Source of the DNA: Sulfurimicrobium sp.
GTDB taxonomy: Bacteria; Pseudomonadota; Gammaproteobacteria; Burkholderiales; Sulfuricellaceae
Reading direction: 5' to 3'
Length of the DNA: 64,000 nucleotides
Assembly: GCA_030652035.1 (NCBI GenBank)
Contig: JAUSBJ010000001.1
Coordinates: forward strand, 44,211 to 108,210
The stretch's first letter is position 1. Each line of letters starts with the position of its first letter. Position numbers and translations under genes: made by a program. Below are positions 44,803 through 53,249 of this stretch, in pieces. The notes below the pieces were generated by a model. That model did no database searches, was not told where the DNA came from, and saw nothing but the letters and a program-made list of their open reading frames with translations.

Positions 44803-46245
44803 ATGAAATTCGGTATTGCACGCATATTGCCAGGCGTTTTTCTCCTGGCCGCCGGCCAGTGCGGCAGCGTCCTGGCTGCCGGCGTTGGCGATCCCTTTGA
44901 CACGGATGCGCTGGCTCCGCCCCGGCCAGCCTTGCACGGTTCTGCGGCGGGGGGCGCTACGCCTTGCGCCGCGCCCCAGCCCGCCGCCCCGCTGGCCCTG
45001 GTGGATGTGGTTGACCTGGCGCTGTGCAACAACCCGCAAACCCGCGAGGTGTGGGCCAATGCCCGTGCCCAGGCGGCCCAGGTGGGGGTGGCGCAGGCGG
45101 CTTATCTGCCCGGCCTCACCGGCAGCGTTTCCTCCAGCCGCAACTGGACCGATGCGGCCGGGCGGAACTCGCCTTACGACCAGGCAGGCGCCGGGCTGAC
45201 GCTTTCCTATCTGCTTTACGACTTCGGCGCCCGCAATGCGACGCTGGAGAATGCACGCCAGTTACTGGCTGCGGCTGCGGCCACGCAGGACAGCACGGTG
45301 CAGGCGGTATTTCTCGCGGCTGTGCAGGCTTTCTACCAGGCGCAGGCCAGCGTGACGGCGCTGGGCGCGGCGCAGGAATCCGAGCGCGCCAGCAATGAAA
45401 GTTTCAAAGCTGCAGAGGCGCGCTACAAGGTCGGATCGGCCACGCCTGCAGACAAGCTCCAGGCGCAGACCGCCTGGTCGCAGGCAGTCCTCAACCGCAT
45501 TACTGCAGAAGGCACCCTGAAAAACGCCCAGGGCGCGCTGGCAAACGTCACCGGCCAGGATGCACAGAACCCCTTGAGCCTTGCGCCCGCGGCTGAAGTC
45601 AAGCCGGGGGATGCGTTCGAGCGCGATGTGAATGCCCTGGTGGAGGAGGCGCGTCGCCTCCGCCCCGACCTGCTGGCGGCCGAAGCCCAGGTGCGCGCCG
45701 CCGCGGCCAACCTCGATGCGGTTCGTGCCGCAGGCCGCCCAAGCATTTCCCTCGCGGCCACCAGCAATCTTCTCAATGTGGATGGCAGTCCGAACACGCA
45801 GACTTCAACCCTGGGCGTCGCGCTGAACATTCCCTTCTTTTCAGGCTTTGCCCCGACTTACCGCGTGCGTGCCGCCGAGGCCCAGGTGGATGCCAGGGGT
45901 GCCCAGCGCGACCGCATCCGCCTGCAGGTGGCGCTGGACGTGTGGAATGCCTACAACAACCTGAATACCGCGACCCAGGCGTTGCGTACCAGCTACGACC
46001 TGCTCAACAGCGCGACCCAGTCTGAGCAGGTGGCCCTGGGCCGCTACAAGGCCGGCGTGGGCAGCATCCTCGATGTCCTCAGCGCCCAGAGCGCGCTGGC
46101 CAGTGCCCGCCAGCAAAGGGTGCAGGCAGCGCTCAACTGGAACGTTTCCCGCGCTACCCTGGCCCAATCCATGGGCAGTCTTGATTATGGCCTGCTGCAG
46201 ACCCTGCCGGGCGTTGCCACTACCGAAGAGCAAATCAAACCATGA
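44803..46245 (+). CDS. TolC-family outer-membrane efflux protein
   Basis: A 480-residue exported outer-membrane channel protein. A signal peptide (LLAAGQCGSVLAA) is followed by two TolC/OEP repeats; typical segments are LALCNNPQTREVWANARAQA, SYLLYDFGARNATLENAR and RYKAGVGSILDVLSAQSAL. It forms the duct for the downstream MacA/MacB-type pump. No Shine-Dalgarno is visible before the ATG. The macA start overlaps its stop by 4 bases. Confidence 0.92.
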   Translation: MKFGIARILPGVFLLAAGQCGSVLAAGVGDPFDTDALAPPRPALHGSAAGGATPCAAPQPAAPLALVDVVDLALCNNPQTREVWANARAQAAQVGVAQAAYLPGLTGSVSSSRNWTDAAGRNSPYDQAGAGLTLSYLLYDFGARNATLENARQLLAAAAATQDSTVQAVFLAAVQAFYQAQASVTALGAAQESERASNESFKAAEARYKVGSATPADKLQAQTAWSQAVLNRITAEGTLKNAQGALANVTGQDAQNPLSLAPAAEVKPGDAFERDVNALVEEARRLRPDLLAAEAQVRAAAANLDAVRAAGRPSISLAATSNLLNVDGSPNTQTSTLGVALNIPFFSGFAPTYRVRAAEAQVDARGAQRDRIRLQVALDVWNAYNNLNTATQALRTSYDLLNSATQSEQVALGRYKAGVGSILDVLSAQSALASARQQRVQAALNWNVSRATLAQSMGSLDYGLLQTLPGVATTEEQIKP

Positions 46246-47453
46246 AGCGTTTTCTGAAAAATCCTTTTGTCCTGTTTCTTCTGCTCTGCGCGCTAGTTGC
46301 CGCCGGCGTGTTTGGCTGGCGCCAGTACAACAGTGTCAGCACTGAGATGCGCTACAAGCTTGAGGTGGTGGAGAAGGGCGAACTGAAGCAAAGCGTTTCC
46401 GCCAACGGCACGCTGAATCCGGTCACCCTGGTGAATGTGGGTACCCAGGTTTCGGGTGCGGTGAAAAAACTCTATGTCGATTTCAACGACAAGGTGGAAA
46501 AGGGCCAAGTGCTGCTGGAGCTGGACCCCGCGCTGCTGAATGCCCAGGTCAAGCAGAGCGATGCCAATGTGCAGAACGCACTGGCTTCGCTCGAACTGGC
46601 GGACGCTAATCTGGCGCGGGCGCGCGGCCTGTTCGCGCAGGAATACGTCTCGCGCCAGGAGCTGGACCAGTCGGTGCAGGCCCGCAAGGCGGCTCAGGCG
46701 CAACTGGCGCTGACGCGGGCGCAGAATGAGCGGGACCGCGCCCAGTTGGCCTATTCCATCATCCGTTCGCCGGTCTCCGGGGTGGTCGTGGCGCGCAATA
46801 TCGACGTGGGCCAGACCGTGGCGGCCAGCTTCCAGACGCCGACCCTGTTCCAGATCGCGCAGGATCTCTCGCGCATGCAGATCGACTCCAGCTTTGCTGA
46901 AGCGGATATCGGCAGCATCCGCGTCGGGCAGGCGGTGCGCTTCAATGTCGATGCCTTCCCCAACCGCAATTTCAAGGGCGTGGTGAAGCAGATCCGCTTG
47001 AACCCCACCACCCAGCAGAACGTGGTGACCTACAACGTGGTGGTTCTGGTGGACAACCCCGAACAGATCCTGCTGCCGGGCATGACGTCCTATGTGAGCA
47101 TCGTCGTTGCCGAGCGCGAGGATGCGCTGCTGGTACCCAACGCCGCGCTGCGCTTCAAGCCGGCCGAGGTAGAAGGAGAGGGCAATGGCGCCAAGCGCGA
47201 GGAAAAATCCGCCAACGGCAATAAGCCTGGCAAAAAGTCCGGCAAGAAGCGCGATGGCGCCAGTGGCACGGTCTACATCATGCAAGGCAAGACGCTCAAG
47301 CCTGTCAGCGTCACGCTCGGCATCACCGACAACCGCAACACCGAAGTGCTGGGCGGCGAACTCAAGGCCGGCGACAAGGTGGTGGTAGGTGAAGGCCAGG
47401 CCGAAGAAAACTCCCCGGGCAAGAAAAGCACGGTACACATGAGGATGTTCTGA
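46242..47453 (+). CDS. macA: MacA-like periplasmic adaptor (HlyD/RND type)
   Basis: A 403-residue membrane-fusion protein. It has an N-terminal anchor helix, a lipoyl/barrel-sandwich hybrid (VNVGTQVSGAVKKLYVDFND, SPVSGVVVARNIDVGQTVAA), a coiled-coil hairpin between them, and a beta-barrel. A lysine-rich insert near residues 305-345 (KREEKSANGNKPGKKSGKK) is unusual. It links the MacB-type transporter to the TolC-like channel. Its stop overlaps the next start by one base. Confidence 0.92.
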   Translation: MKRFLKNPFVLFLLLCALVAAGVFGWRQYNSVSTEMRYKLEVVEKGELKQSVSANGTLNPVTLVNVGTQVSGAVKKLYVDFNDKVEKGQVLLELDPALLNAQVKQSDANVQNALASLELADANLARARGLFAQEYVSRQELDQSVQARKAAQAQLALTRAQNERDRAQLAYSIIRSPVSGVVVARNIDVGQTVAASFQTPTLFQIAQDLSRMQIDSSFAEADIGSIRVGQAVRFNVDAFPNRNFKGVVKQIRLNPTTQQNVVTYNVVVLVDNPEQILLPGMTSYVSIVVAEREDALLVPNAALRFKPAEVEGEGNGAKREEKSANGNKPGKKSGKKRDGASGTVYIMQGKTLKPVSVTLGITDNRNTEVLGGELKAGDKVVVGEGQAEENSPGKKSTVHMRMF

Positions 47454-48376
47454 TGGGGGGCGCCCTCTCTCCTGACGCTCTTCCGCTTGCGGGAGCACCC
47501 GCAAGGAGTGTCCCCGCCGGGATTGGCGGCATAGCCGCTCAATCCGTCGAGAAGAGGGATGCAGGCTCGCTGCGCGAGGCTCATTTCAGTCAGTCCGTTA
47601 TCCGCGTGGAGGGGCTGCACAAGTCCTACGACACCCCGGCCGGGCCGTTCCCGGTGCTGAAGGATGTTGACCTCAGTATTGCGCCCGGCGAGTTTGTTGC
47701 GGTGATGGGGCCGTCCGGCTCGGGCAAGTCCACTTTTATGAATATCCTCGGCTGCCTGGACCGGCCCAGTGCCGGTCATTATGTGCTGGATGGCCGCAGC
47801 GTGGCGGAATTGTCCAAGGATGAACTGGCCTTGTTGCGCAACCGCACCATCGGTTTCGTATTCCAGGGTTTCAACCTGCTGCCGCGCATGAACCTGGAGG
47901 ATAACGTCGCCTTGCCGCTGGTCTACTATGGCGTGGAGCGTGAAGAGCGACGGGCTCGCGCTCGCAAGATGCTGCAGCGGGTGGGTTTGGGCAATTATGC
48001 CAAATCGCTGCCCAATCGCATTTCCGGCGGTCAGCAGCAGCGCGTGGCGATTGCCCGCGCGCTGGTGAATCAGCCTCGCCTGATTCTCGCCGACGAGCCT
48101 ACCGGCAACCTGGACAGCCATACCGGCGAGGAAATCATGGCCTTGTTCGACGAACTCAACCGGGAAGGCATTACCATCGTGCTGGTCACCCACGAGGCAG
48201 ACATCGCCCGGCATGCACGGCGGCAGGTGAGCTTTCTGGATGGATGCATCGTGCAGGACGGGCCGACTGAACACCATGACGATAACCCCTCCCGGCCTCC
48301 CCTTGTCAGGGGGGGAGTAGAAACCCCCTCCCCTGACAAGGGGAGGGATGGGGAGGGGTTGGAATGTTTGGAGTGA
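47453..48376 (+). CDS. MacB/LolD-type ABC transporter ATP-binding protein
   Basis: A 307-residue ATPase. Walker A GPSGSGKSTFMNILGCL, signature ISGGQQQRVAIARALV, Walker B LILADEPTGNLD and the H-loop VTHEAD are intact. The ABC domain covers about residues 50-275. About 48 residues of unrelated, low-complexity N-terminal sequence come first, and the C-terminal 30 residues are encoded by a palindromic repeat. With the separate permease that follows it makes a split MacB. Confidence 0.92.
   Translation: MGGALSPDALPLAGAPARSVPAGIGGIAAQSVEKRDAGSLREAHFSQSVIRVEGLHKSYDTPAGPFPVLKDVDLSIAPGEFVAVMGPSGSGKSTFMNILGCLDRPSAGHYVLDGRSVAELSKDELALLRNRTIGFVFQGFNLLPRMNLEDNVALPLVYYGVEREERRARARKMLQRVGLGNYAKSLPNRISGGQQQRVAIARALVNQPRLILADEPTGNLDSHTGEEIMALFDELNREGITIVLVTHEADIARHARRQVSFLDGCIVQDGPTEHHDDNPSRPPLVRGGVETPSPDKGRDGEGLECLE
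48284..48360. repeat. Palindromic repeat forming the 3' end of the ATPase gene
   Basis: AACCCCTCCC...CTCCCCTTGTCAGGGGG pairs with CCCCCTCCCCTGACAAGGGG...GGGGAGGGGTT across a 6-base centre. It resembles the dispersed C-rich palindromes of proteobacteria. It is in frame and encodes the PSRPPLVRGGVETPSPDKGR tail. Confidence 0.85.
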
Positions 48377-48398
48377 AAATGGACCAGGGAATTATGCG

Positions 48399-49619
48399 AT
48401 GTTAGCCGCCATGCTGGGCGAAGCCTGGCACGCCATGGGCGCGAACCGGCTGCGCACCTTCCTCACCATGCTTGGCATGGTGATCGGGGTCGGCGCCGTA
48501 GTTCTGATGATGGCGGTGGGGCAGGGTGCGCAGTACGCCGTCAGCCAGTCCATCAGTTCCATGGGCAGCAATCTGTTCATTTTGATCTCGGGTTCCACCA
48601 CTTCCGGCGGCGTGCGCTCCGGCAGCGGCGGCGCGCCCACGCTGACGGTGGCCGATGCAGATGCCATCGCGGAGTTGCCGGGGGTGCGGGCGGTCGCGCC
48701 GGTGCATACCGGCCGTACCCAGATGGTGTACGGCCCCAATAACTGGAGTTCCAGCACTTATGGCACTACGCCTTCCTATCTGGACGTGCGTTCCTGGTCC
48801 GTGGCCAGTGGCTATCCCTTCACCGATTCCGACCTGCGCTCGGCGACACGCGTGGCGCTGATCGGCAAGACGGCGGCAAAAAACCTGTTCGGTGACGAAG
48901 ATCCGGTGGGCAAGACCATACGCGTGGGGCAGAGTCCCTTCGTGATCCTTGGCGTGCTGGGCGCGAAGGGTCAAAGCCTGGACGGTCGCGACCAGGACGA
49001 TACGCTGCTGATTCCGCTGACTACCGCTCAGCGCAAGGTGTATGGCACACCCTTCCAGGGCGCGGTGCGCATGATCATGGTGCAGGCGGAAACCGCAGCA
49101 GGCATGCCGGCAGTGGAAAAATCCATGGTCTCGCTCCTGCGCCAGCGGCACCGTCTGCGCGAGGGCATGGACAACGATTTCTATTTGCGCAATCTGGCGG
49201 AAGCGGCAGATTCTGCTGCCGAAACCACGCGCACCATGTCCCTGCTGCTCGGCGCCATCGCTTCGGTTTCGCTGCTGGTGGGCGGCATCGGCATCATGAA
49301 CATCATGCTGGTCTCGGTGACCGAGCGCACGCGCGAAATCGGCATTCGTCTGGCCATCGGCTCGCGCGAGCGCGACATCATGCTGCAATTTCTGCTCGAA
49401 GCCATCATCATCTCGGTGGTGGGCTGCTTCATCGGGCTGGCGCTCGGTGTGGGCGGCGCCCTCTTGGCCAACTATCTGACCGATGCCATGGTGGTGATCT
49501 CAGGCAGCTCGGTGCTGGTGGCCTTTGGCGTGGCAGCCAGCGTGGGCGTGTTCTTCGGCTTCTACCCGGCGCGGAAGGCGGCAAGGCTCGACCCGATCGA
49601 GGCGCTACGCTACCAGTAG
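48399..49619 (+). CDS. MacB-type ABC transporter permease
   Basis: A 406-residue permease: N-terminal membrane helix (RTFLTMLGMVIGVGAVVLMM), large periplasmic MacB_PCD domain, and three C-terminal helices (GIGIMNIMLVSVTERTREIG, the FtsX/MacB signature). It couples ATP hydrolysis in the preceding subunit to transport of a lipid, peptide or macrolide-like substrate. I chose ATG 48399 (MLAAMLGEAWHAMG), with CCAGGGA 8 bases upstream. The gene ends with PARKAARLDPIEALRYQ. Confidence 0.93.
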   Translation: MLAAMLGEAWHAMGANRLRTFLTMLGMVIGVGAVVLMMAVGQGAQYAVSQSISSMGSNLFILISGSTTSGGVRSGSGGAPTLTVADADAIAELPGVRAVAPVHTGRTQMVYGPNNWSSSTYGTTPSYLDVRSWSVASGYPFTDSDLRSATRVALIGKTAAKNLFGDEDPVGKTIRVGQSPFVILGVLGAKGQSLDGRDQDDTLLIPLTTAQRKVYGTPFQGAVRMIMVQAETAAGMPAVEKSMVSLLRQRHRLREGMDNDFYLRNLAEAADSAAETTRTMSLLLGAIASVSLLVGGIGIMNIMLVSVTERTREIGIRLAIGSRERDIMLQFLLEAIIISVVGCFIGLALGVGGALLANYLTDAMVVISGSSVLVAFGVAASVGVFFGFYPARKAARLDPIEALRYQ

Positions 49620-49637
49620 GGGTGCGTTACATGGTGC

Positions 49638-49666
49638 TTGACAATGGAACGACCGTTCCATAATGT
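49638..49666 (+). promoter_or_regulatory. Promoter of the lexA-like gene with embedded operator
   Basis: TTGACA, a 17-base spacer and TAATGT form a near-ideal sigma-70 promoter. The spacer holds the inverted repeat TGGAACG-AC-CGTTCCA, so a repressor there would cover both boxes. The start of transcription should fall at 49673-49675, at the first base of the LexA ATG or just before it. Confidence 0.8.
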
Positions 49667-49674
49667 ATCGCCTT

Positions 49675-50250
49675 ATGGCAAACGATAACGAATCCCTCTC
49701 CCGCTTGCAGGATTACTATGCCACGCATGGTGTCCTGCCGTCCTACTCCTCCATCATGACGCTGCTCGGCCTGCGCTCCAAAAGCCCGGTGGCGGCGCTG
49801 GTGGCGCGGCTGAAGCTGCGCGGCCTGCTTGAATCCACGCCCGACAAACGGCTGAAGCCGGGGCAGCTGTTTTTCGAGCGCACCGTGTACGAAAGCGTCC
49901 AGGCCGGCATGCCCACGCCAGCCAGCGATGAGCAGCGCGAAGCCCTGACGATCGATACCTTTCTGATTGAGCGGCCGTCGCAAACCGTCCTGGTCAGGGT
50001 CAAGGGCGATTCCATGATCGATGCCGGCATCCATTCCGGCGATACGGTAGTGGTGGAAAAGAACGTGGCCGCCAACGTGGGCGATCTGGTCATTGCCATC
50101 GTGGACAATGAATTCACCCTCAAAACCCTGGACCGGGAGGGCAGCCAGTTCATCCTGCGCCCGGCGAATCCCGCCTTCCCCGTCATCCGACCCAAGGGGC
50201 AACTGGAAATCTTTGGCGTGGTCGTCGGGCAGTTCCGCAAGTACAAGTGA
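49675..50250 (+). CDS. lexA: LexA/S24-family SOS-type repressor
   Basis: A 191-residue repressor with an N-terminal winged helix (LQDYYATHGVLPSYSSIMTL, then ARLKLRGLLES) and a C-terminal S24 autoprotease. The cleavage-site Ala-Gly is in ESVQAGMPTP, the serine in VKGDSMIDAGIHSGD and the lysine in FTLKTLDREG. I chose ATG 49675 because an earlier ATG (49663) lies inside the -10 box. The mRNA is then leaderless or nearly so, and no Shine-Dalgarno is present. Whether it is the main LexA or a second one cannot be told. Confidence 0.87.
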   Translation: MANDNESLSRLQDYYATHGVLPSYSSIMTLLGLRSKSPVAALVARLKLRGLLESTPDKRLKPGQLFFERTVYESVQAGMPTPASDEQREALTIDTFLIERPSQTVLVRVKGDSMIDAGIHSGDTVVVEKNVAANVGDLVIAIVDNEFTLKTLDREGSQFILRPANPAFPVIRPKGQLEIFGVVVGQFRKYK

Positions 50251-50281
50251 TTTCAATGCGCTTGTTCCGCAGGAGGAATTC

Positions 50282-51073
50282 ATGAAGCGCTGGCTGCCAC
50301 TTTTATTGCTGCTGTTCTCCTTTCACGCAGCTGCGCAGCAGGAGCTGGAAATTATCCAGCTCAAAAACCGCACTGTAGATCAGATCGTGCCTGTACTCAT
50401 TCCGCTGGTTGAACCGGGCGGCAGCGTCTCCGGCATGAACGACCAGGTCATCCTGCGCGCCAGCCGCAGGAACATCGAGCAGATCAGACAAGTCCTCGCC
50501 ACACTGGATACCGCACCCAGGAACCTGATTATCAGGGTCAGCAATGACATCAGCCAGGAGAACGAAAAGGATGGCGCTACACTGTCCGGCCGCATCGAAC
50601 TGGGGGAGGGCGGCAACACCCGGATTAGGGGGCGGGCCTATGACACAGTCAGCACCTCCAGCCGGAACAGCAGTCAGCGCATCCAGGTGATGGAAGGCGG
50701 CAGCGGCTATCTGATGGTGGGCCGTTCAGTACCGGTGCCGTTCAGGCAGGTATTGATGGGGCCGGGTGGCGCGGTGGTGTCTGAAAGCCTGGTTTACCGC
50801 GATATCGGCAACGGTTTGCAGGTGACGCCACGGATGGCTGGGGAGCTGGTCACGCTGGAAATCAGCCCGCAGTTCGACCAGGAGCGGGGCCGCCCGGGCG
50901 GTGCGGATATCCAGCGCCTCAGCACCACCGTTTCCGGCAGGCTGGGCGAGTGGATCGAGCTCGGCGGCAGCAGCCAGGAAGAAAGCAGTGGCGAGCGCAG
51001 TTACACCCGTTATGCGAACACGCGCGGACGTGACAGCCGCAGCGTATGGCTTAAGGTTGAAGAGGTGAAATAA
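50282..51073 (+). CDS. Short secretin-like (NolW/GspD N-domain) periplasmic protein
   Basis: A 263-residue exported protein with a signal peptide (LLLLFSFHAAA), an N1/NolW-like domain (IIQLKNRTVDQIVPVLIPLV, VILRASRRNIEQIRQVLATL) and part of the secretin homology region (GNGLQVTPRMAGELVTLEIS). A full secretin has 400-700 residues, so most of the outer-membrane barrel is missing. GGAGG lies 7 bases before the ATG. It follows the lexA-like gene by 31 bases. No other secretion or pilus genes are present, so its role is unknown. Confidence 0.85.
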   Translation: MKRWLPLLLLLFSFHAAAQQELEIIQLKNRTVDQIVPVLIPLVEPGGSVSGMNDQVILRASRRNIEQIRQVLATLDTAPRNLIIRVSNDISQENEKDGATLSGRIELGEGGNTRIRGRAYDTVSTSSRNSSQRIQVMEGGSGYLMVGRSVPVPFRQVLMGPGGAVVSESLVYRDIGNGLQVTPRMAGELVTLEISPQFDQERGRPGGADIQRLSTTVSGRLGEWIELGGSSQEESSGERSYTRYANTRGRDSRSVWLKVEEVK

Positions 51074-51075
51074 CT

Positions 51076-52134
51076 TCAGGTTTCGCTGCTGATCTCGTTG
51101 TGTTCGCGCGCAGTCCACTTCCGCATCAGGCTGAATCCTACTGCGAGCAGCGTTGGCCCGATGAAGATTCCCACGAAACCGAAGGCGAGCACGCCCCCCA
51201 TCACGCCGAACATCACCAGGATGAAGGGTAGATTGCTGCCACGGCTGATGAGCAGGGGTTTTACAATATTATCCACGCTGCTGATTAGGAGCACCCCCCA
51301 CAACAGCATGAAAATCCCCCATCCCATGCTACCCTGGTAGAACAGCCAGATTGCTGCGCCGCCCCAGATCAGGGGCGGCCCGGCGGGGATCAGGGAGAGT
51401 ACGAAAGTTGCTACGCCGAGTAACATTGCCGCAGGTACACCGGCAATGACAAAACCGACCGTGGCTACGAAACCCTGCGCCAGCGCTGTTCCAACCAGTC
51501 CGTACATGACGCCGCGTACGGTGTTGTTTACCGTGTCGAGAACGCTCACCGAGTGGAGGCCGGCCAGTCGTTCCATCGCCACATCAAGCGAGTTCACCAG
51601 GGCTTCACCGTCCCGATACAGGAAGAAGCTGACGAAGGCGGCCAAGCTCATTTCCATCACCCCCTGCCCCAGCAGGATGCCGCCCGCGAGGAGGAACTTC
51701 CGGGTGGGTTCGAGCAGGCGTTTGAGCAACGCCATCATTTCCTCCTGGCTGCTGGCGATCAGGTGCCAGTAATTTTTTATCGACTCGCCCACCAGCGGTA
51801 GCCCGGTCAGCCAGGCGGGCGGCTGCAACGGCCCCTCCTCAATGGCTGCTCTGATCTGGTCGTAAAAGACTGTAATGTTGTCGGCGAGATTGTATGCCAC
51901 CAACGCCAGTGGCAGGATCACGGTGATGATCAGCGACAGCGTCATGGCGAGTGCTGCCAGGTTTTTCCGCCCCTTCATTCTGCTTAACAACCACAGGTAG
52001 AGGGGCCAGGTCGACACACACACCACGGCGGCAAACAGTATCGCGGTCAGGAACGGCTGAAGTACGAGGAAACAGCCCACCACCAGAATCAGCACGGCGG
52101 CAAGTTGGGCATAATATTCGAAGCGTTTTTCCAT
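51076..52134 (-). CDS. AI-2E/PerM family transporter
   Basis: A 352-residue polytopic membrane protein with seven to eight helices. The conserved C-terminal part reads IPAGPPLIWGGAAIWLFYQG and GVMGGVLAFGFVGIFIGPTL. The family includes E. coli TqsA/PerM and is annotated as autoinducer-2 exporter, but members also move ions or other solutes. It converges with the secretin-like gene, 2 bases apart, and is divergent from yaeQ. Confidence 0.9.
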   Translation of the reverse strand: MEKRFEYYAQLAAVLILVVGCFLVLQPFLTAILFAAVVCVSTWPLYLWLLSRMKGRKNLAALAMTLSLIITVILPLALVAYNLADNITVFYDQIRAAIEEGPLQPPAWLTGLPLVGESIKNYWHLIASSQEEMMALLKRLLEPTRKFLLAGGILLGQGVMEMSLAAFVSFFLYRDGEALVNSLDVAMERLAGLHSVSVLDTVNNTVRGVMYGLVGTALAQGFVATVGFVIAGVPAAMLLGVATFVLSLIPAGPPLIWGGAAIWLFYQGSMGWGIFMLLWGVLLISSVDNIVKPLLISRGSNLPFILVMFGVMGGVLAFGFVGIFIGPTLLAVGFSLMRKWTAREHNEISSET

Positions 52135-52244
52135 GTTGTCAGGCCTTTGGGAAACTGTGTAATCCGAGAAGCTGTTTTATAAAATTCAAAATCAGGTATT
52201 CTTCGGCGTTTCATAAATCCACGCTCAGAAGCGGATGTCATTAT

Positions 52245-52793
52245 ATGGCCCTTAAGGCAACTATTTTTAAAACCGATCTAAATATCGCCGATATGGATCG
52301 CAACTATTACCACGACCATACCCTCACCATCGCCCGCCACCCTTCTGAAAACGACGAGCGCATGATGGTGCGCGTGCTGGCCTTTGCGCTGCACGCTGAC
52401 GAGGGTTTGTCCTTTGGGCAGGGGCTGAGCACCGATGACGAGCCGGATCTATGGCAAAAGGACCTCACCGGCGCGATCGAGTGCTGGATTGATGTGGGCC
52501 TGCCCGATGAAAAACTCATTCGCAAGGCCTGCGGGCGGGCCAGGAAGGTATTTGTCTATACTTATGGAGGACGTGGCGCCGACATCTGGTGGGGCCAGAA
52601 CAGCGGAAAGTTCGCGCGGCTCGATAATCTGAGCGTCATGAATCTGTCGCCCCAAAGCTGCCAGGCCATGGCTGGATTGGCGCAGCGCAATATGCAGTTG
52701 CAATGCACCATTCAGGATGGGCAGATTTGGCTGTCCGACAAGAACAACACCGTGCAAGTGGAATTGACGCCCCTGAAAACTTCAGAGCGCTGA
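52245..52793 (+). CDS. yaeQ: YaeQ family protein
   Basis: A 182-residue protein that matches E. coli YaeQ throughout: MALKATIFKTDLNIADMDRN, ARHPSENDERMMVRVLAFAL, GLSTDDEPDLWQKD, GRGADIWWGQNSGKF and TIQDGQIWLSDKNNTVQVEL. The fold belongs to the PD-(D/E)xK nuclease-like superfamily (E and D/K residues around DEPDLW), but activity is unproven. I chose ATG 52245 from this alignment; the frame is open far upstream. Confidence 0.95.
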   Translation: MALKATIFKTDLNIADMDRNYYHDHTLTIARHPSENDERMMVRVLAFALHADEGLSFGQGLSTDDEPDLWQKDLTGAIECWIDVGLPDEKLIRKACGRARKVFVYTYGGRGADIWWGQNSGKFARLDNLSVMNLSPQSCQAMAGLAQRNMQLQCTIQDGQIWLSDKNNTVQVELTPLKTSER

Positions 52794-52807
52794 GGCTCCC
52801 CGGTTTT

Positions 52808-53137
52808 TCAGGGGCTTCCATGCTCAGCCCAGAGGGCGCGTGCGAATGCCTTCCATGCCGGCCCGCCATGCGCCATGACGCCTTCTCCTTGTGCGCTTTT
52901 TTCCATCACCCGGAGCATCAGCGCGGCTACCGCAAATAATTCGGCTTTTGCCATCCCGGGATAATCAACGTGTTTAACCGCGTCATGAATATTATCGGCG
53001 CTACCGCTCAGAGCGCCCCTGGCCAGTTCCCTGACTTGTGCTTCGTCTGACCAGTCTATGCCGAGCGCGATCCCCAGACGTACAATTTGTTGCTCCAGTG
53101 CGCGAGTCTCTTCGCTGAAAAATTCAAATCCAGCCAT
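52808..53137 (-). CDS. Small soluble protein of unknown function
   Basis: A 109-residue mostly helical protein (ETRALEQQIVRLGIALGIDW, LFAVAALMLRVMEKSAQGEG). GGAGGT lies 6 bases before the ATG, so it is likely a real gene. No family is recognised. It converges with yaeQ and is divergent from srkA. Confidence 0.75.
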   Translation of the reverse strand: MAGFEFFSEETRALEQQIVRLGIALGIDWSDEAQVRELARGALSGSADNIHDAVKHVDYPGMAKAELFAVAALMLRVMEKSAQGEGVMAHGGPAWKAFARALWAEHGSP

Positions 53138-53249
53138 GTAATACCTCCATTGGCTGTATTGGACATGCCCCCCTTTTTAAGAGTTCATACCTTATCGATT
53201 TGACAGTCTCAGCCAGTTTGCATGCTCAGGCCACTGTACAATACCAATC

